A stretch of 64,000 nt of DNA, taken from the NCBI GenBank assembly GCA_963932145.1, contig OZ010573.1, forward strand, positions 21,484,691-21,548,690. The letters are read 5' to 3'. A model generated the notes under the pieces. It did not search any database and was not told the origin of the DNA. It saw only the letters and a program-made list of their open reading frames with translations. The translations under genes and the position numbers were made by a program. This DNA is from Acanthosepion lycidas (Eukaryota; Mollusca; Cephalopoda; Sepiida; Sepiidae). Below, one piece after another: positions 1 to 11,244 of this stretch. The number at the start of each line of letters is the position of its first letter. Position 1 is the first letter of the stretch.

Positions 1-152
1 TAATTAGTAAGACTTGTATCGCTAAAACCATTATTATCTAAAAAAAAGGAAAAAGAAAAAGAAAAAAGAAGCTAAAAATGTAAAAATTGAGTACAAAATG
101 TTTAGACATTAAATAACCCATAGACGTGTTGATATGCCGCTAAACAAAAACG
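1..152 (+). mobile_element. SINE tail, 5S/tRNA composite family, cut by window edge
   Basis: This is the 3' part of the composite SINE that is complete at 43840-44226. It begins in the conserved segment with GACTTGTATCGCTAAAACC, passes an A-rich stretch, and ends in the family tail (ATTAAATAACCCATAG, then GATATGCCGCTAAACAAAAA). The head must lie left of the window. It has no coding capacity. Confidence 0.75.
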
Positions 153-279
153 ACCAACAAATTATTTGCATTTATGGTTCAGTCATATATGTGACCACTG
201 GAAGTTTTAATATGAAAGTTCAACATTTCAGGTCCTGTCACGAATTTTGTAACCGGTTAGAGTCATAGATGTACCGCAT

Positions 280-500
280 GTACTGCTACCATAACAGCAG
301 TAGTGTGTCTAGGACAAGCCCATCAGAACTTATTTTTCTTCAGGTTGATTATGAGTTCAGAGTTTTCCTTCTTCTATATTAGTTGTAACTCGAGGGCAAA
401 AACCACCAGTATGTCTTGCTGTTTAACCCATAGTTGGAGGGACATTAGCACGATGTAAGCGGAACAGAATTGACCGGAAACTGAACTCGGCATGCTGAGT
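280..500 (-). mobile_element. Diverged tRNA-derived SINE
   Basis: Read on the minus strand this follows the SINE body and one of its alternative 3' tails. The segments around 310-345 (GTGTGTCTAGGACAAGC), 350-380 and 415-440 (AACCCATAGTTGGAGGG) match, in the same order, copies at 36740-37115 and 58470-58735. The head is badly worn, so the boundaries are approximate. Confidence 0.45.
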
Positions 501-1320
501 TCAATTTCTGTGCATATAATCGTTACACGGTTTGCACAGTCTCACTTGAAAGTTACTGAACTGGATAAATGTAACAACTCTCCACTAAACCGCCGTCTAC
601 AATCTGTATGAAGATCTTTCTTTATCTCTGGCGACTAATGTAAAATCCGTGATAACCACGTGCTTTAAATATTAATCTTCGGACTGAAAGCGCAAGAAGT
701 GAGTTCTTGAACCAATCTCCGTAACGAAATCATTTACTAAACACTTTTATTTCTTGACAATTCCCTGTATCAAATGTTGAAATGAATAAATCATACATTT
801 AAATAACGCAACATATTTGCTTTGTAAGGAAGGGTGAAAATGTTATTTCAATTCTAGGTCTTGCTTTTTTGCTGACGTTATAAACAATTTTGTAGAGTTG
901 TGCAACTGGCCGCAGATCGATAAATGCATTTCCGAGGGACATCGATTTTCACTTTCATTTTCTCCGTTGAACCTCCACATATGAATGCAAGATCTTAACT
1001 AGTTTTCATTGATTCGGGTTCTGGTTTGTCGTCTGTTCTTTTTAGTCAGTAGTTGAACTCTTAGTGCTTTGCAGGCTGTCTTTTGCCCGTTGCTTTAACG
1101 ATGCAGATTTCCTTTCCACGCATGCGCCGGTCAAAATAAAAGATGAAAACTTGTAATCTATAGGAACTTGTTTGTTCATTGAATGAGTCACAGATCACGT
1201 GGTACAATCCACCCTATTCCCATCGCTACCTCAAGCTGTTTCACACATTGGCTCATGAATTATTAAAACACGCGTATATAAGATACACAGGAACTGGTAT
1301 ATATTAAATGCTTCTGCTGC
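501..1320. other. No feature recognised
   Basis: AT-rich sequence without a long open frame, a recognisable element end or an RNA gene. Confidence 0.5.
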
Positions 1321-1328
1321 GATAATGT

Positions 1329-1505
1329 AGAAGTATCTCCCTTCTCTCTGTATATAGACTCCATCTCCTTTTCTCTCTCTCTATATATAGACTCCTTATC
1401 CTTTCTCTCTACATAGACTCACCCCTCTCTCTTCCCTATCTTTCTTTCTATACATATAAAGCTTATCTCCCCTTCTCTCCCCTTCTCTCTTTATATATAG
1501 ACTTC
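1329..1505. repeat. Pyrimidine-rich minisatellite
   Basis: About four imperfect copies of a 40-50 bp unit made of CT-rich sequence followed by TATATAGACTCC. The lines at 1350, 1385, 1415 and 1490 repeat the same order. Confidence 0.6.
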
Positions 1506-1594
1506 TACATTTACATAGCAAAACATACAAAATGAATACAATGTTTTTTTTATAACGCCTCTAATTATAAAATAACACTTTTAATCAATTGACT

Positions 1595-1960
1595 CCAAAC
1601 AAGGCGATAATGCCACTAAGACGCAAGACGATACTAGGTTTGAAAGTGAATGAAAAGACTTTAGAAGGAACCATCCTAAACAGGAAAACAAGGGATGAAC
1701 CTCTACTACTATTCAAAGACCGGGGAGGAGTGTGAACCGGACGATAAGCGAATCAATCCACTCCTATTGGTGCTGAAGAGAGAAAAATGAAATAAAATGA
1801 AATAAATATAGAATAAAATTTCAGAGTTGAGGCGCAGACTTTAGGAGTACAGAGTTGAAGCAGACTTTAAGAAGGAACCGGAAACCCGTTCCTAAACAGG
1901 AAACAAGGGATAAACCTCTACTCCTATTCAAAAGACCGGGGAGGAGTGTGAATGGGTCTA
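1595..1960 (-). mobile_element. CR1-like LINE 3' UTR end plus local duplication
   Basis: The start (AAGGCGATAATGCCACTAAG) matches the 3' UTR end of the CR1-like LINE copies at 28705 and 58980, so this is the terminal piece of a minus-strand LINE. Next to it, 1657-1740 and 1862-1955 are two copies of one segment (CTAAACAGGAAA, then GACCGGGGAGGAGTGTGAA) about 205 bp apart, a local tandem duplication. No coding remains. Confidence 0.5.
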
Positions 1961-1989
1961 TAATTGAACCTAAAATTTAATTTACTTTG

Positions 1990-2270
1990 GTATATCACCG
2001 TATCTTTTATGTGCCGTGGTCCTTCAGAAAGTTGTTGATCATGGCTCTCTACAACTTCCTATCCATCGTATCTAAAGTTTGTCTTCATACTATCTTACTA
2101 TCTGTCCCAGTTCTTGTCCCGCCGTCCATTTACACAAGCTAGTTAGGTAGGTTAATCGATGTTTCCTTTTGTCCATCTTGGCTTCAATATGTATAGTGAG
2201 TGGTAAATTCCCCTAGCTCCTTTCCTCATATTGCCAGAAATTTCTAACAAAACTTAATTATCAAACATTG
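1990..2270 (-). mobile_element. LINE 3' end fragment (RTE-like, 'RMLRI' family)
   Basis: Minus-strand translation gives RLTYLTSLCKWTAGQELGQI, a segment found near the C-terminus of endonuclease-reverse transcriptases of RTE-like non-LTR elements, followed in another frame by remnants resembling LWRAMI and KDHGT. Only the last part of the ORF is present. Two more fragments of the same family follow in the same orientation. The clade name is inference from memory of related proteins. Confidence 0.6.
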
Positions 2271-2439
2271 AGGGAGTGTAGATATGGTATTTTATAAATA
2301 TAATACAGGCACTTACTTATCTTTAGTAAAAATGACATTTTTGTTTTTATCACTTGTCTCTAAGCCATGAAACCGGGAGGTCGTGGGCGAACATGGCTCG
2401 CCTCAACCTCCTACCTTCTATAGCTCTGAGCAATGTTTA

Positions 2440-2770
2440 CCTTTTTACAATCACTCTCCCCTTTTCTACTATCCATTAACACAAGCTCGTCAAGTAGATT
2501 ATTCGCCGTTTCGCCTCTGTCCTTCTTGCTTTCACTATTTCCTTTGAGTGTCCAATTCTCCAAGTCTACTTTCCTATGTGTCCTAGAAAAATCAACTGCA
2601 TCTTTCTGGTTCTAAGTAAAATCATACTTAGTGTTTCCATTTTCCTTAAGCCTTCCTCGTTTTTAACATACTCCGTCCAGAGTATTCTCAGCATCCTCAT
2701 GTATAACTATATTTCTGTTACCTTGCGTCTCCTCTTCATTTATGAACAAATTGTCCAGAATACAGTTCCA
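2440..2770 (-). mobile_element. LINE C-terminal fragment (RTE-like, 'RMLRI' family)
   Basis: A minus-strand frame is open for about 45 codons and reads MRMLRILWTEYVKNEEGLRK, then RTRKMQLIFLGHIGK. This order (RMLRI, W T, V-N-E-E-L, R-K-Q-L-FLGH) is the familiar region after the reverse transcriptase domain in this class of LINE. A stop follows GHIGK and later residues continue in another frame. No reverse transcriptase core is left, so it is a 5'-truncated, decayed copy. Confidence 0.7.
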
Positions 2771-3039
2771 TATAAGGTGATTGATATTTCATAACTGTTA
2801 AGAACTCTTATCTTTATTTCCAATTAAATTTTCCAATTTCTTAATACTTTGTTTAGTTTTTGGAAGGCACCTTTTACCATTTCAGTTTATATATTAACAG
2901 CAGTAAATACTTACAAGGAATGCTTGAAAATTGTTTATTTGTTATTAGGCATCTTTTAAGAGCGTTGTCGTTTTATGTACCACAAATTCCTGTCTTTTAT
3001 TGCTCTAAGTAACTATTGTCCCTTTACTACATTTTTTTG

Positions 3040-3260
3040 ACATTGTGGTCCTTGTCCTACCATGCGTTTACCAAGCCTTGTTAAGGAGGTTACTCGCCTT
3101 TTCTCCTTGGTCTACGGTCTCCAGTCTGCCCTGTGAGCGTTAAATTCTGTAATCCTTCTTTTCCCACAATGCAATCTCTTTTTGATTGTTAGTAGCAGTT
3201 TCATTGTAGTTCTTATTCTCCATAAAACCTCGTTGCACACACACACATGTACAGTAAAAG
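3040..3260 (-). mobile_element. LINE C-terminal fragment (RTE-like, 'RMLRI' family)
   Basis: The minus strand encodes LWRIRTTMKLLLTIKKR and then pieces resembling the LTG..GRR.R segment that follows FLGH in this family. It overlaps in content the fragment at 2440-2770, so it is a separate insertion. Decayed, with at least one frame change. Confidence 0.55.
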
Positions 3261-3479
3261 GATTTAGGTAACCACTCGGGGAAGACGTGAGCCATGACAA
3301 ATTCACTCATCATTTTTACTGAAAGAAATTAGTGTTGAAAAATAGTGATTTTCGACAGTGCTTGATGATGGCATAGAAGGAATGTTCAATGTTACAATGG
3401 GAAGTTTTGATGGAGCCTTAACTGAACACTAATAAGAATATATATACTACGTAAAATAATCGACAAAAATGATATACTC

Positions 3480-4005
3480 CTGGACAGCGATGATTATCTC
3501 ATAAACTATAACAGATAAAAACAGACAAAACCAGAAAACTAATCATAAAAATATTTAAAAATATAGGATTTGACATAGACATAAAAACACATTTTAAAGA
3601 AGCAGATATCACATTCATCCCCAGAAAACCCAACGACAAATACTATATTACATGCACATAGCCTTTAACCACTCGCCAGCAATAATCAAGCAGATTCCAC
3701 AATTAATTAACCACAAGTAATCTGACAATTCTTTTAATGAAACGAAGACAACAAAATTATGAAATAACTCCAAAGTATAGTAGATTGTTGATAACTCTCC
3801 CATACTCAACAGACAGCACAAAAAGCCAACGAAAAAAATAAACATAATATGGTTTAAATCACTGTAAACAAAAAACTAAAACAAACGTAGGAAAATATTT
3901 TTAAACTCATTTCAAAAACACGTCCATAAAGCACTCTTCACAAAATATTCAATGCATTAAACATTAAAAACAGCGGCAAAATTTGGATGATTCGACTGCC
4001 TTCGG
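3480..4005 (+). mobile_element. Penelope-like element, RT C-terminal fragment
   Basis: Three plus-strand frames carry, in order, KLIIKIFKNIGFDIDI, PRKPNDKYYI, AIIKQIPQLINHK, NIIWFKSL and TNVGKYFLNSFQKH. This is the order found from the end of the reverse transcriptase domain into the linker of Penelope-like retroelements (FKNIGF, RKPND.YI, IIKQ.P, WFNPP, NVGK.FL). The GIY-YIG nuclease that should follow is absent from this strand. It is broken by several frame changes and stops and truncated at both ends. Confidence 0.65.
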
Positions 4006-4172
4006 TCTGAAAATGCAATCTGATACAGCCGTGCAGCTTCGCGTCCATTACCATTCGCGAAGCCGTATGTAGAAATAATATCTGCCTGCTCACGATATGA
4101 ATATCCTGCCATTGTTAAGTGGAACACTTCCCAGCTAATTCCCTACTACATGCATTAAACGTTGAAGACAGA

Positions 4173-4395
4173 CTATAATTGCTTTTTAATCGGCAAAAAT
4201 ACTTTGAGTGGCGTGCAGTTTTTGTATTTAATATTGTTTAGGGTCATTTGATGATAGTAAAAACACAATTTCCAGTTGTTCCTGGTAGAACCAAAGTAGT
4301 ATTTAACATCGTCGTCTGAATTGATCCTAGCTCTGTAGATTATGCCTTCGGTCAGGCACTGGCCATTTAGTGGGCAGGTTACGTTATATATATAT
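4173..4395 (-). mobile_element. Penelope-like element, GIY-YIG nuclease fragment
   Basis: An open frame contains NVTCPLNGQCLTEGIIYRA, then VKYYFGSTRNNWK and YHQMTLNNIKYKNCTPL. This matches the Cys-rich linker (CPLNG.C), the GIY motif (GIIY) and the YIG-equivalent (YYFGST) of the endonuclease of Penelope-like elements. That nuclease nicks the target to prime reverse transcription. The fragment ends at KKQL with a stop and lacks the remaining domain. It lies in opposite orientation to the RT fragment at 3480-4005, so the two are different insertions or an inverted copy. Confidence 0.75.
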
Positions 4396-4410
4396 ATATA
4401 TATATATATT
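4385..4410. repeat. (TA)n microsatellite
   Basis: Uninterrupted TA repeat next to the Penelope-like fragment. Confidence 0.9.
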
Positions 4411-4419
4411 AGCAATATA

Positions 4420-5586
4420 AATTTTAGCTCTGTTGTTATACATTGTTTTACGCTGTTTAATTAACACCAGCGCTCAATGTGCCATATTATATATATATTA
4501 TAGCCACAGATTGTACGAAGGCACTGCTTATGACATCCATCAACATGGCGGATATGGGTCTGGTAGGGGGGGGTCAAGCTAAATTCGGAGCGATAAAGGA
4601 GTGTTGTAATTACTACAGCTCGGTACGTATTACTCTTGACTTTCAGGGAAATTCATCCGACATTCCGTAGCCGATGGTAGAGCTTTCCAAAGCAGTCCGT
4701 AACTTTCAAGTTGGGATAAACGATCTCATCTCAATGATGAAAAAGCGTTTATTTTATTGAACAGTTATTTATTTTCCAATGTTATTTCCCTTTCTTTTCA
4801 ATCTTCTTAAATCAAAATTTCTCCATAAAGCAAGTACGAGAATGACACTCCCCTCTTCCAAAATAATTTTTCTCATAGTTGCTCATTGAAATACTGATTT
4901 TGAAAAGCCTGACCGTGACCTTTTTTAGCACCCACTCGCAGATCAAACGATATGTTGAAAAATTCAGATTAAAATTCGGTTAATAAAGGATTATTGATTC
5001 TCTTTCGTACAGAAAACGTAAACAATTACTATAATTTCCACAGTAAATTTAACATGGGATCATTTACAGTAGAACTTTAACTTCCATCATTTTAAGGAAT
5101 ATCAGATTTAGGGAATCACTTAGGGATCACATGGGTCATAAGAAATTCATTTTTTAAAAATATTTTACTGAACGCAGTCAGGTAAATACGAGAAGAAATC
5201 CTTCATTAAGTTTGTGTGAAGATACTGAGTTTTTTATTTGCTATAGCAGGAATGAATGCCTACGTATAGCATACTAAATCCATTTTCTTCTAAAATAAAC
5301 ATTTTCTCATAAGTGCGACATTTTTCTGACAAAGTAAGATCTCTGAATTTATTTAAATAACAAATATTTTGCTTATTATTTTATAGATTTTGCTTATTAG
5401 TTTTGCCTGTAGAATCTTTTCAGTGGAATTGATAACTAAATCAACCAGATATTGCCGAAAATAATTAATTTGGTAACCCCGGGTTGTCTGAAATTTGTCT
5501 GATCGACCTCTCTCACAGTTCAGGGTTTTAGGAAGGTCAAAAGATGAATTTGATCCAATTTGTTTCATGTTTGCTACCTTACGGAT
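4420..5586. other. No feature recognised
   Basis: AT-rich sequence. Short open frames here (for example 4479-4670 and 5353-5568) show no family motif and begin in low-complexity sequence. Confidence 0.5.
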
Positions 5587-5590
5587 TTAA

Positions 5591-5790
5591 CTCTTTGAAC
5601 CATGACCACCGCTTTACCGGTGGTAGAGAAAAATGACTTAATGTCCAGCTACCGGTTGAACGGTGGGTAAATACTTGTAACTATTTTTATATCTACCGTA
5701 AAACATTACATACCAATTATTTGAAAATTTTGACTCAGGAGGGTCAGGTAGAAGGATTAAAATTGTTCAGAAACGCAGAGCTCAAAGGAG
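5591..5790 (+). mobile_element. piggyBac-like MITE
   Basis: A 200-bp element whose ends are inverted (CTCTTTGAACC at the left, and GAGCTCAAAGGAG at the right), directly after TTAA at 5587-5590; the right target copy is altered (TAAG). TTAA targets and CCCTTTG-like ends are typical of piggyBac non-autonomous elements. A second copy lies at 54626-54970 in the opposite orientation. Near the left end an internal palindrome around ACCGGTGGT could form a hairpin. Confidence 0.65.
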
Positions 5791-5794
5791 TAAG

Positions 5795-6340
5795 AAATTA
5801 AAAATTGAGAAATTGCAAATTACGTTGGATTAAAACCCCGATTGCTTAAAATTTTATAGTTAAAAAACCCCCAAACAATACATTTGTGTTCTGAAAGCTA
5901 GTACTGACAACCCTTTTAGCATAACACCCGTCAAAACTGACAAGATTATTTATGTATGTAGATTTGGACATTTTCTAAGCCTCGGTTATGGGCACAATGT
6001 AAATTGTATAGATCAGAAATATATCACCAATTTAAAAAATTATCTCAGTATCAGCAAGAAAAGGTACGTGAAATTGTTTTATTTGATATTTTGTAGAGTT
6101 TTATGTAACATTGTTCATTTGCATGCTGAGTGTCTTGAATTTAACAAAACGGTCTACATTAAATCCAGTGATCTTGAGAATTTGTTTCTTTTTTAGGAAA
6201 TGAGGAATTTACCGGATTTAAGAAACACTATTTCCTCAATTAGTTCTTTTAATCGAGGGTTTACTGCATATTGAATGATAAACCCTGAATCGAGTTGCTG
6301 TACTTCACCGGGCTAGAGGGGCTCTTACTTTATACTAGGG
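5795..6340. other. No feature recognised
   Basis: AT-rich, no coherent coding frame and no visible element ends. Confidence 0.45.
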
Positions 6341-6341
6341 T

Positions 6342-6725
6342 GGTTGTCTTTGTTTAGCGGCATAGCAACAATTTTTAGATTATTTAATGCCAAAATCTAA
6401 GTATTTTGTACATAATTTAATTTTATTTGTGGAAATAATAATAGTTTAGTAGTACAAGTCTTACTACTAATTAGCCCATATCTGGGGGGAGAGGAGGTGG
6501 ATTCATACATTTACCAAGAGTATTTGTGCGTAACTGAATATAACGAACCCAACGGGAATTGAAATTCGGTTCTCCGATTAACAATTCCGAGCCATCCTCT
6601 ATTACACCACGCAGACATCAAAACTTATAGCGCCCGGTATTTCCAAGAGGTCACCCATCTGACCAGGTTCAACGTTGATAATCTTGCAGGAACCGTTGTT
6701 TCAACGTGATATGGCCGTAAGCCGC
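6342..6725 (-). mobile_element. 5S rRNA/tRNA composite SINE, near full length
   Basis: On the minus strand the element starts with a 5S rRNA-like head (6624-6725: ACGGCCATATCACGTTGAAA to GTGACCTCTTGGAAATACC), continues into a tRNA-like head (about 6540-6615: GGCTCGGAATTGTTAATC, and a box B-like GAATTTCAATTCCC), a shared body (GAATCCACCTCC, CCCCAGATATGGG) and the family tail ending in GCCGCTAAACAAAGA. SINEs of this kind depend on pol III transcription from the head and on a LINE for reverse transcription. Confidence 0.8.
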
Positions 6726-6894
6726 GACGAACCCAAACCCAAACTCCATGCTAATGGCAATGGTAAAAATAGCCGTTTCCATATAAGAAGGAAAATCGGT
6801 TTATATTGACCGAACAATTTACTTTTGGTTGAAATTTATAAAATCATTTTATCATTTTATCAGTTTTTCATGAAATTAGTCATCTTAAGTTTCT

Positions 6895-7284
6895 TACGGC
6901 TTATCAACACTTTGCAGGTTGTTTAAAGCCAGAAAATATTTTTACTTTGTAAGAATGTGTTTTAAATAATAATGATTTAGTGATACGAGTCTAGTAAGAC
7001 TTGTATCACTAAATCAGCATTATAGCTAGTTGGAGTAGAAGTGGATTCGTACCTTTCTCAAGGGTTTTTATGCGTAATTGAATATAACGAACTCAACGGG
7101 AATTGGAACTCGGTTCTCTGGTTAACAATTCCGAGCAATTAGACATTACATTACCCGCATATTCAAACTTAAAGAGCCTGGTATTCCCAAGCGGACATCT
7201 ATCTAGGTACTGACCAGGTTCGACGTTGCTTAACTTTCGATGATCGTACTGGAATAAATGTTTCAATGTGATTTGGCCTTAAGC
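6895..7284 (-). mobile_element. 5S rRNA/tRNA composite SINE, near full length
   Basis: Same architecture and orientation as 6342-6725. The 5S-like head is at about 7170-7284 (AAGGCCAAATCACATTGAAA, then AAGTTAAGCAACGTCGAACC), the tRNA-like part at 7085-7165, then the body and a degraded tail. The two copies are about 170 bp apart and diverged from one another, so they are separate insertions rather than a recent duplication. Confidence 0.75.
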
Positions 7285-7289
7285 TTTTA

Positions 7290-8880
7290 TACTCGGCAAC
7301 TATCTCATTACCTTTGACACGTCAATGTATAAATAAAATAAATCTTTCATACGAGCAATTTTTTACTATTTTCTGCTCTTGTGTTCTGAAAGAGTCAAAT
7401 TTACCTAAAATATTCGGAGATTGTAAAGTGTATTTACAAGCGCACAGATCTCAGGTTCAATCCTTTGTAGACTACTTTTTCATTAAAAAAAAGTTTGTAA
7501 AGACTGGAACACGTGGTAATCCGAATGGCTAAGCTGTAATAATGTTTGTCAGATTTCCAAAAAAATATGTACTTTAACATTATCCGGTTAGTTGAGGTCC
7601 ATTTCACATAACGATATTTTTATTGCTTGTTTTTCATCGTTTGACACCATTTCTTTTTAAAAACATTCAGCCTAGTAGATTTTGTTTTTGCCTGTTTCTA
7701 CAAGTTCCAATTTAAACGAAAGATTTTCATCACTCGATTTGGCTATTTGATATTCTGAATATCTCATTATTTAATATGTCCATCATTAAGTAATATATCG
7801 ATTTGATATCGACTCAACTGATTTGCCCGACTGTAGCGCATTGTTCATTTAGAAATATTCAGTGTCGAAACTTCGCAAACCACATTATATCATCCATTTC
7901 CAGAAACTGCGCAATTATTTTCTCGAGTCAAAGTTTTGCTTCTGTTAAAATACAAATACATAATATGCCACAAATATCGCTTACTTTCCATCTTATTTTT
8001 ATATTTTCCATCCTAAGATCAATAAACTAAAATACTGTAAGTTTTACGATTTTTGAATGAGCATTTAATATCAGAACGATCTTTTTTCTCTACCCCAATA
8101 AAAGTGTCTTTTGTATTGATATACGGCTTTTATTTATGCTTTATATTCAAACATTTTCAAAATGTGGCTTCCATTTTTTACAATCTAGTTATGTCTTTGT
8201 ACTTTTGCGTAAAACCAGTTTGTTAATCTAAACTGCAAACAACTACCGGATGTTACAAACTTTAAATAATGTCTGGCAAGAAAAGCTCCTTTGTAAATTT
8301 TATTTTTTTCTTTTAGAGAAAAAATAAAAACTTGTTTTCATTCTTCAAAATGTGAGTTATAAAAGATGATAAATATCGTTACAAATATACATGCTAATGG
8401 AAATGTAAGATATATACCATTTTTATTTACTGTTGAATATTTTCAATCAGAATGTTGAAAAGTGGAAAGCTAATCTATGAAGCATATTTCCGATTGGTTA
8501 GAAAAAAAAGTCGGGCAAAAGACAGAATATTTGCTATAATTTAACGTGAATTAGCCATTGAATAATATATCTTTTAGATAAACAATCGAGAATTGTTTCA
8601 TCGAATTTGTAAAATTCTTTCTTTGTGAGTCAAGATAAATAGTTTGATGGTGTTACTCAATCCGGAAGAAGATTCTTCAAATATATAAGAAATGTTTACA
8701 GTTTATTGCCCAGCAATTGGTGTTTATTTTATGGAAAAATACATATGTCTGAAAACTGTTACATTAAAGAAGCTCTATCATAGCGAGTGTAATAATAATA
8801 GTTCTAAAATATTCTCTTCCTAAGCAAAGAATATTTCATAGACACAGTTTCGTTAAAACTGTTATAGGGTTATGTATTAT
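7290..8880. other. No feature recognised
   Basis: AT-rich sequence of about 1.6 kb with no element ends I can place. The 70-75 codon open frames at 7314 and 7803 show no recognisable domain. Confidence 0.5.
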
Positions 8881-8884
8881 TTGC

Positions 8885-9290
8885 TATATTGTGTGTGGCG
8901 TCTATCAGTCTCAAGAGACCATGGATCTGCGCCCCAAAAGTTATGCCCTCTTCAAGGCGCAGTCCCGGGGAGAGTTTTATGATAGATCGGCGGTTGCCCA
9001 TGCAGCATGTCCCCCCTCTTCGTACCACCGATGTTGCCTAAGGGAAAGGTAGAGTCCAATACAGCTTAGCACTGATGTTGTCGCAGGAGTTGCCAGAACG
9101 AAGCTGAACATCGAACTCTTTTAGGGTCCGGATTTACCCTCAAGGTTTACTGCCGAAGCCTTTTCCGATGTTTCAGTATGGCCACAAGGCAGAGGACGTT
9201 TAAATTTAAAGTTTTCCTTCTCTTATATAGACTATCCTCCAGGGCTGACGTGTTCCGTCTACCAGAAGGATATACGCGCATAAACTCACT
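8885..9290. other. Unexplained GC-richer block, possible ancient repeat
   Basis: This stretch (GTCTATCAGTCTCAAGAGAC at its left, CCACAAGGCAGAGGACG further right) is clearly less AT-rich than its surroundings and has sharp compositional edges. It ends in a CACT/CT-rich run. It may be an old dispersed repeat or SINE, but I see no second copy in the window. Confidence 0.35.
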
Positions 9291-9348
9291 CACTCACTCA
9301 CTCTCTCTTTCTCTCTCTCTCTCACACACAGACAGAGACACATATATA

Positions 9349-9815
9349 CAGGGTGTTCATAAAAATATTTTCCGTGGACTGCAAAATCGTATTCCCCTTT
9401 GAATTGCTAATGATGGTGGACATGTGGAAACTTAAATAAAATTTCAATAAAATCTGGAAAAAATATAGATTTACTACTTACTAAACCTTTTTACAAATTA
9501 TTTCTAACGCAAGTACAAATAAATTTATAATTTTTTAAAGTGCACCCAAACTTTATGGACAGCCTGTATAAAGATTTATATAATAATGAAAATGATTATG
9601 AACCCGAAAACAAAACTAAAGAATGAAACAAAACATTTCACGGAAAACATTTGCCAACTGATTTACAGTAGTGCCTGAAATCACATTAGTTATTTTAGCT
9701 ATACTTAAAACTAGGTACATTAAACTTTATAACATTTTTTAGAAATTATTTCTATCGCAAATACAAATAAAGATATAAATTGTTTAAAGTGCACACGACC
9801 TTTATGAACAGCCTG
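9349..9815. mobile_element. Two rearranged halves of a Tc1/pogo-like palindromic MITE
   Basis: 9349-9566 starts CAGGGTGTTCATAAA and ends TTTATGGACAGCCTG, flanked by TA on both sides. It reads as a minus-oriented copy of the element at 20117-20482 with most of one inverted arm missing. 9634-9815 is the right half of another copy (from TTCACGGAAAACATTTGCC to the end CAGCCTG, then TA). The ends and TA target suggest the Tc1/mariner/pogo superfamily. No transposase is encoded. Confidence 0.65.
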
Positions 9816-9819
9816 TATA

Positions 9820-11135
9820 TATTACACTTGATGTTGGAGTAAACAATTCGTTATCAAATGTACCAATTTAAGAATTATTATTATATAAATAATAATAGTA
9901 GAAATAAATAAATAAGAAAAGAATAAAAGTATAAAATTATCAGCAAATGTTTGAGAAAAAACTGCTAAAAATATTTGAAACAAAAACAAAATAACTTTAC
10001 TACTCGCAAAGCTTTTCCTACAAATTTGAAAATACGTCCTCGGTCATAAAAAATGTTACGTTACAGTCAATAAATAAGAAAAGGATAAACGAATAAATTT
10101 TGTAGGCAAATGTTAAAAATGTTTCAATGATAAATGATAGAAAGAAATCTAAGATACTGAACCAACAGACAGCAAACAAAACAAAGATTACTACGCAAAA
10201 TCATTTTCCTACAATTTCGAAAATTACGTTCTCTTTCATAAAAAAGAGAAATTTTACGCTTAAATATAAACAGAGTAGAATTATTTGTGCTAATGTATCA
10301 GTAATTTAACAAATACAATGTATTAAATGTTCTTAATATAACAGTTCTTTGTGAGACATTCATAATAAATTAAACTTGCTAAATATAACTTATTTTACAA
10401 ATAAAACAATCGATGTAAACCGTAAAATATCTACGTATTGTAATCATTAATGGTTATAAATTCATAATAATATAATAAAAATTGTAATATAATAAACAAA
10501 GAAAAAATAAGAATAAATTGACAATTAAAATAATCAAGGCTTCCCTTTTAAAATATGGCATATATTTCTTTGAGCAATGAAAAAAAGTCCGTTCACTACG
10601 AAATCAGCGTCTTCTCTATTAGAAGCATCTTAAGAGACTATTGTCTAGAAGCAGACAAATAACACTAAAAGAAGAAATATTTAAGAAATAAATTTCTATT
10701 TGTTTAAATTAAGAAAAATAAGATTCCGTTTATCAAATTTGAAAAAGATAAAATCTCCTTAAGCAAAACCCTTAACTTCATCTGCTGTGTCTGGTAACAA
10801 AGTCTCTTCGTAATCTATAAAACCTGATAAAATTAGACAAAAAAAAAACACAGTTATTCAATTCTCTTTTCAATGCAATAAGAAATGGCAAAAAGAATTA
10901 CGTACAAATACGAAGTAAATTTTTAAAACAAGAAAATAAAGTATGTCTTGCTCAATGGAGATTATGTGCTGTAGGTTTCTGAGCTACTTTAATCACAGAG
11001 CCGACATGTTTGTTTGGGTCGACAAAGGTGTTACTACTATTCATATATTCAAAAATAAAAATCAGTCGAAGACCGCCTTTGAGAAAATTACATTTATTTT
11101 CAGGTTATGCTTTTTACGTTTGATAATTTGTTTCG

Positions 11136-11138
<3 letters not shown>
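9820..11138. other. AT-rich, no feature recognised
   Basis: Very A-rich sequence with many AATAAA-like words. The lysine-rich open frame at 10127-10309 is a product of composition. Confidence 0.5.

Positions 11139-11140
<2 letters not shown>

Positions 11141-11211
<71 letters not shown>
11141..11211. repeat. (TA)n microsatellite
   Basis: About 35 perfect TA units. Confidence 0.95.
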
Positions 11212-11215
<4 letters not shown>

Positions 11216-11244
11216 TAAATGAAAAAATAATACCCCAAGTAACT

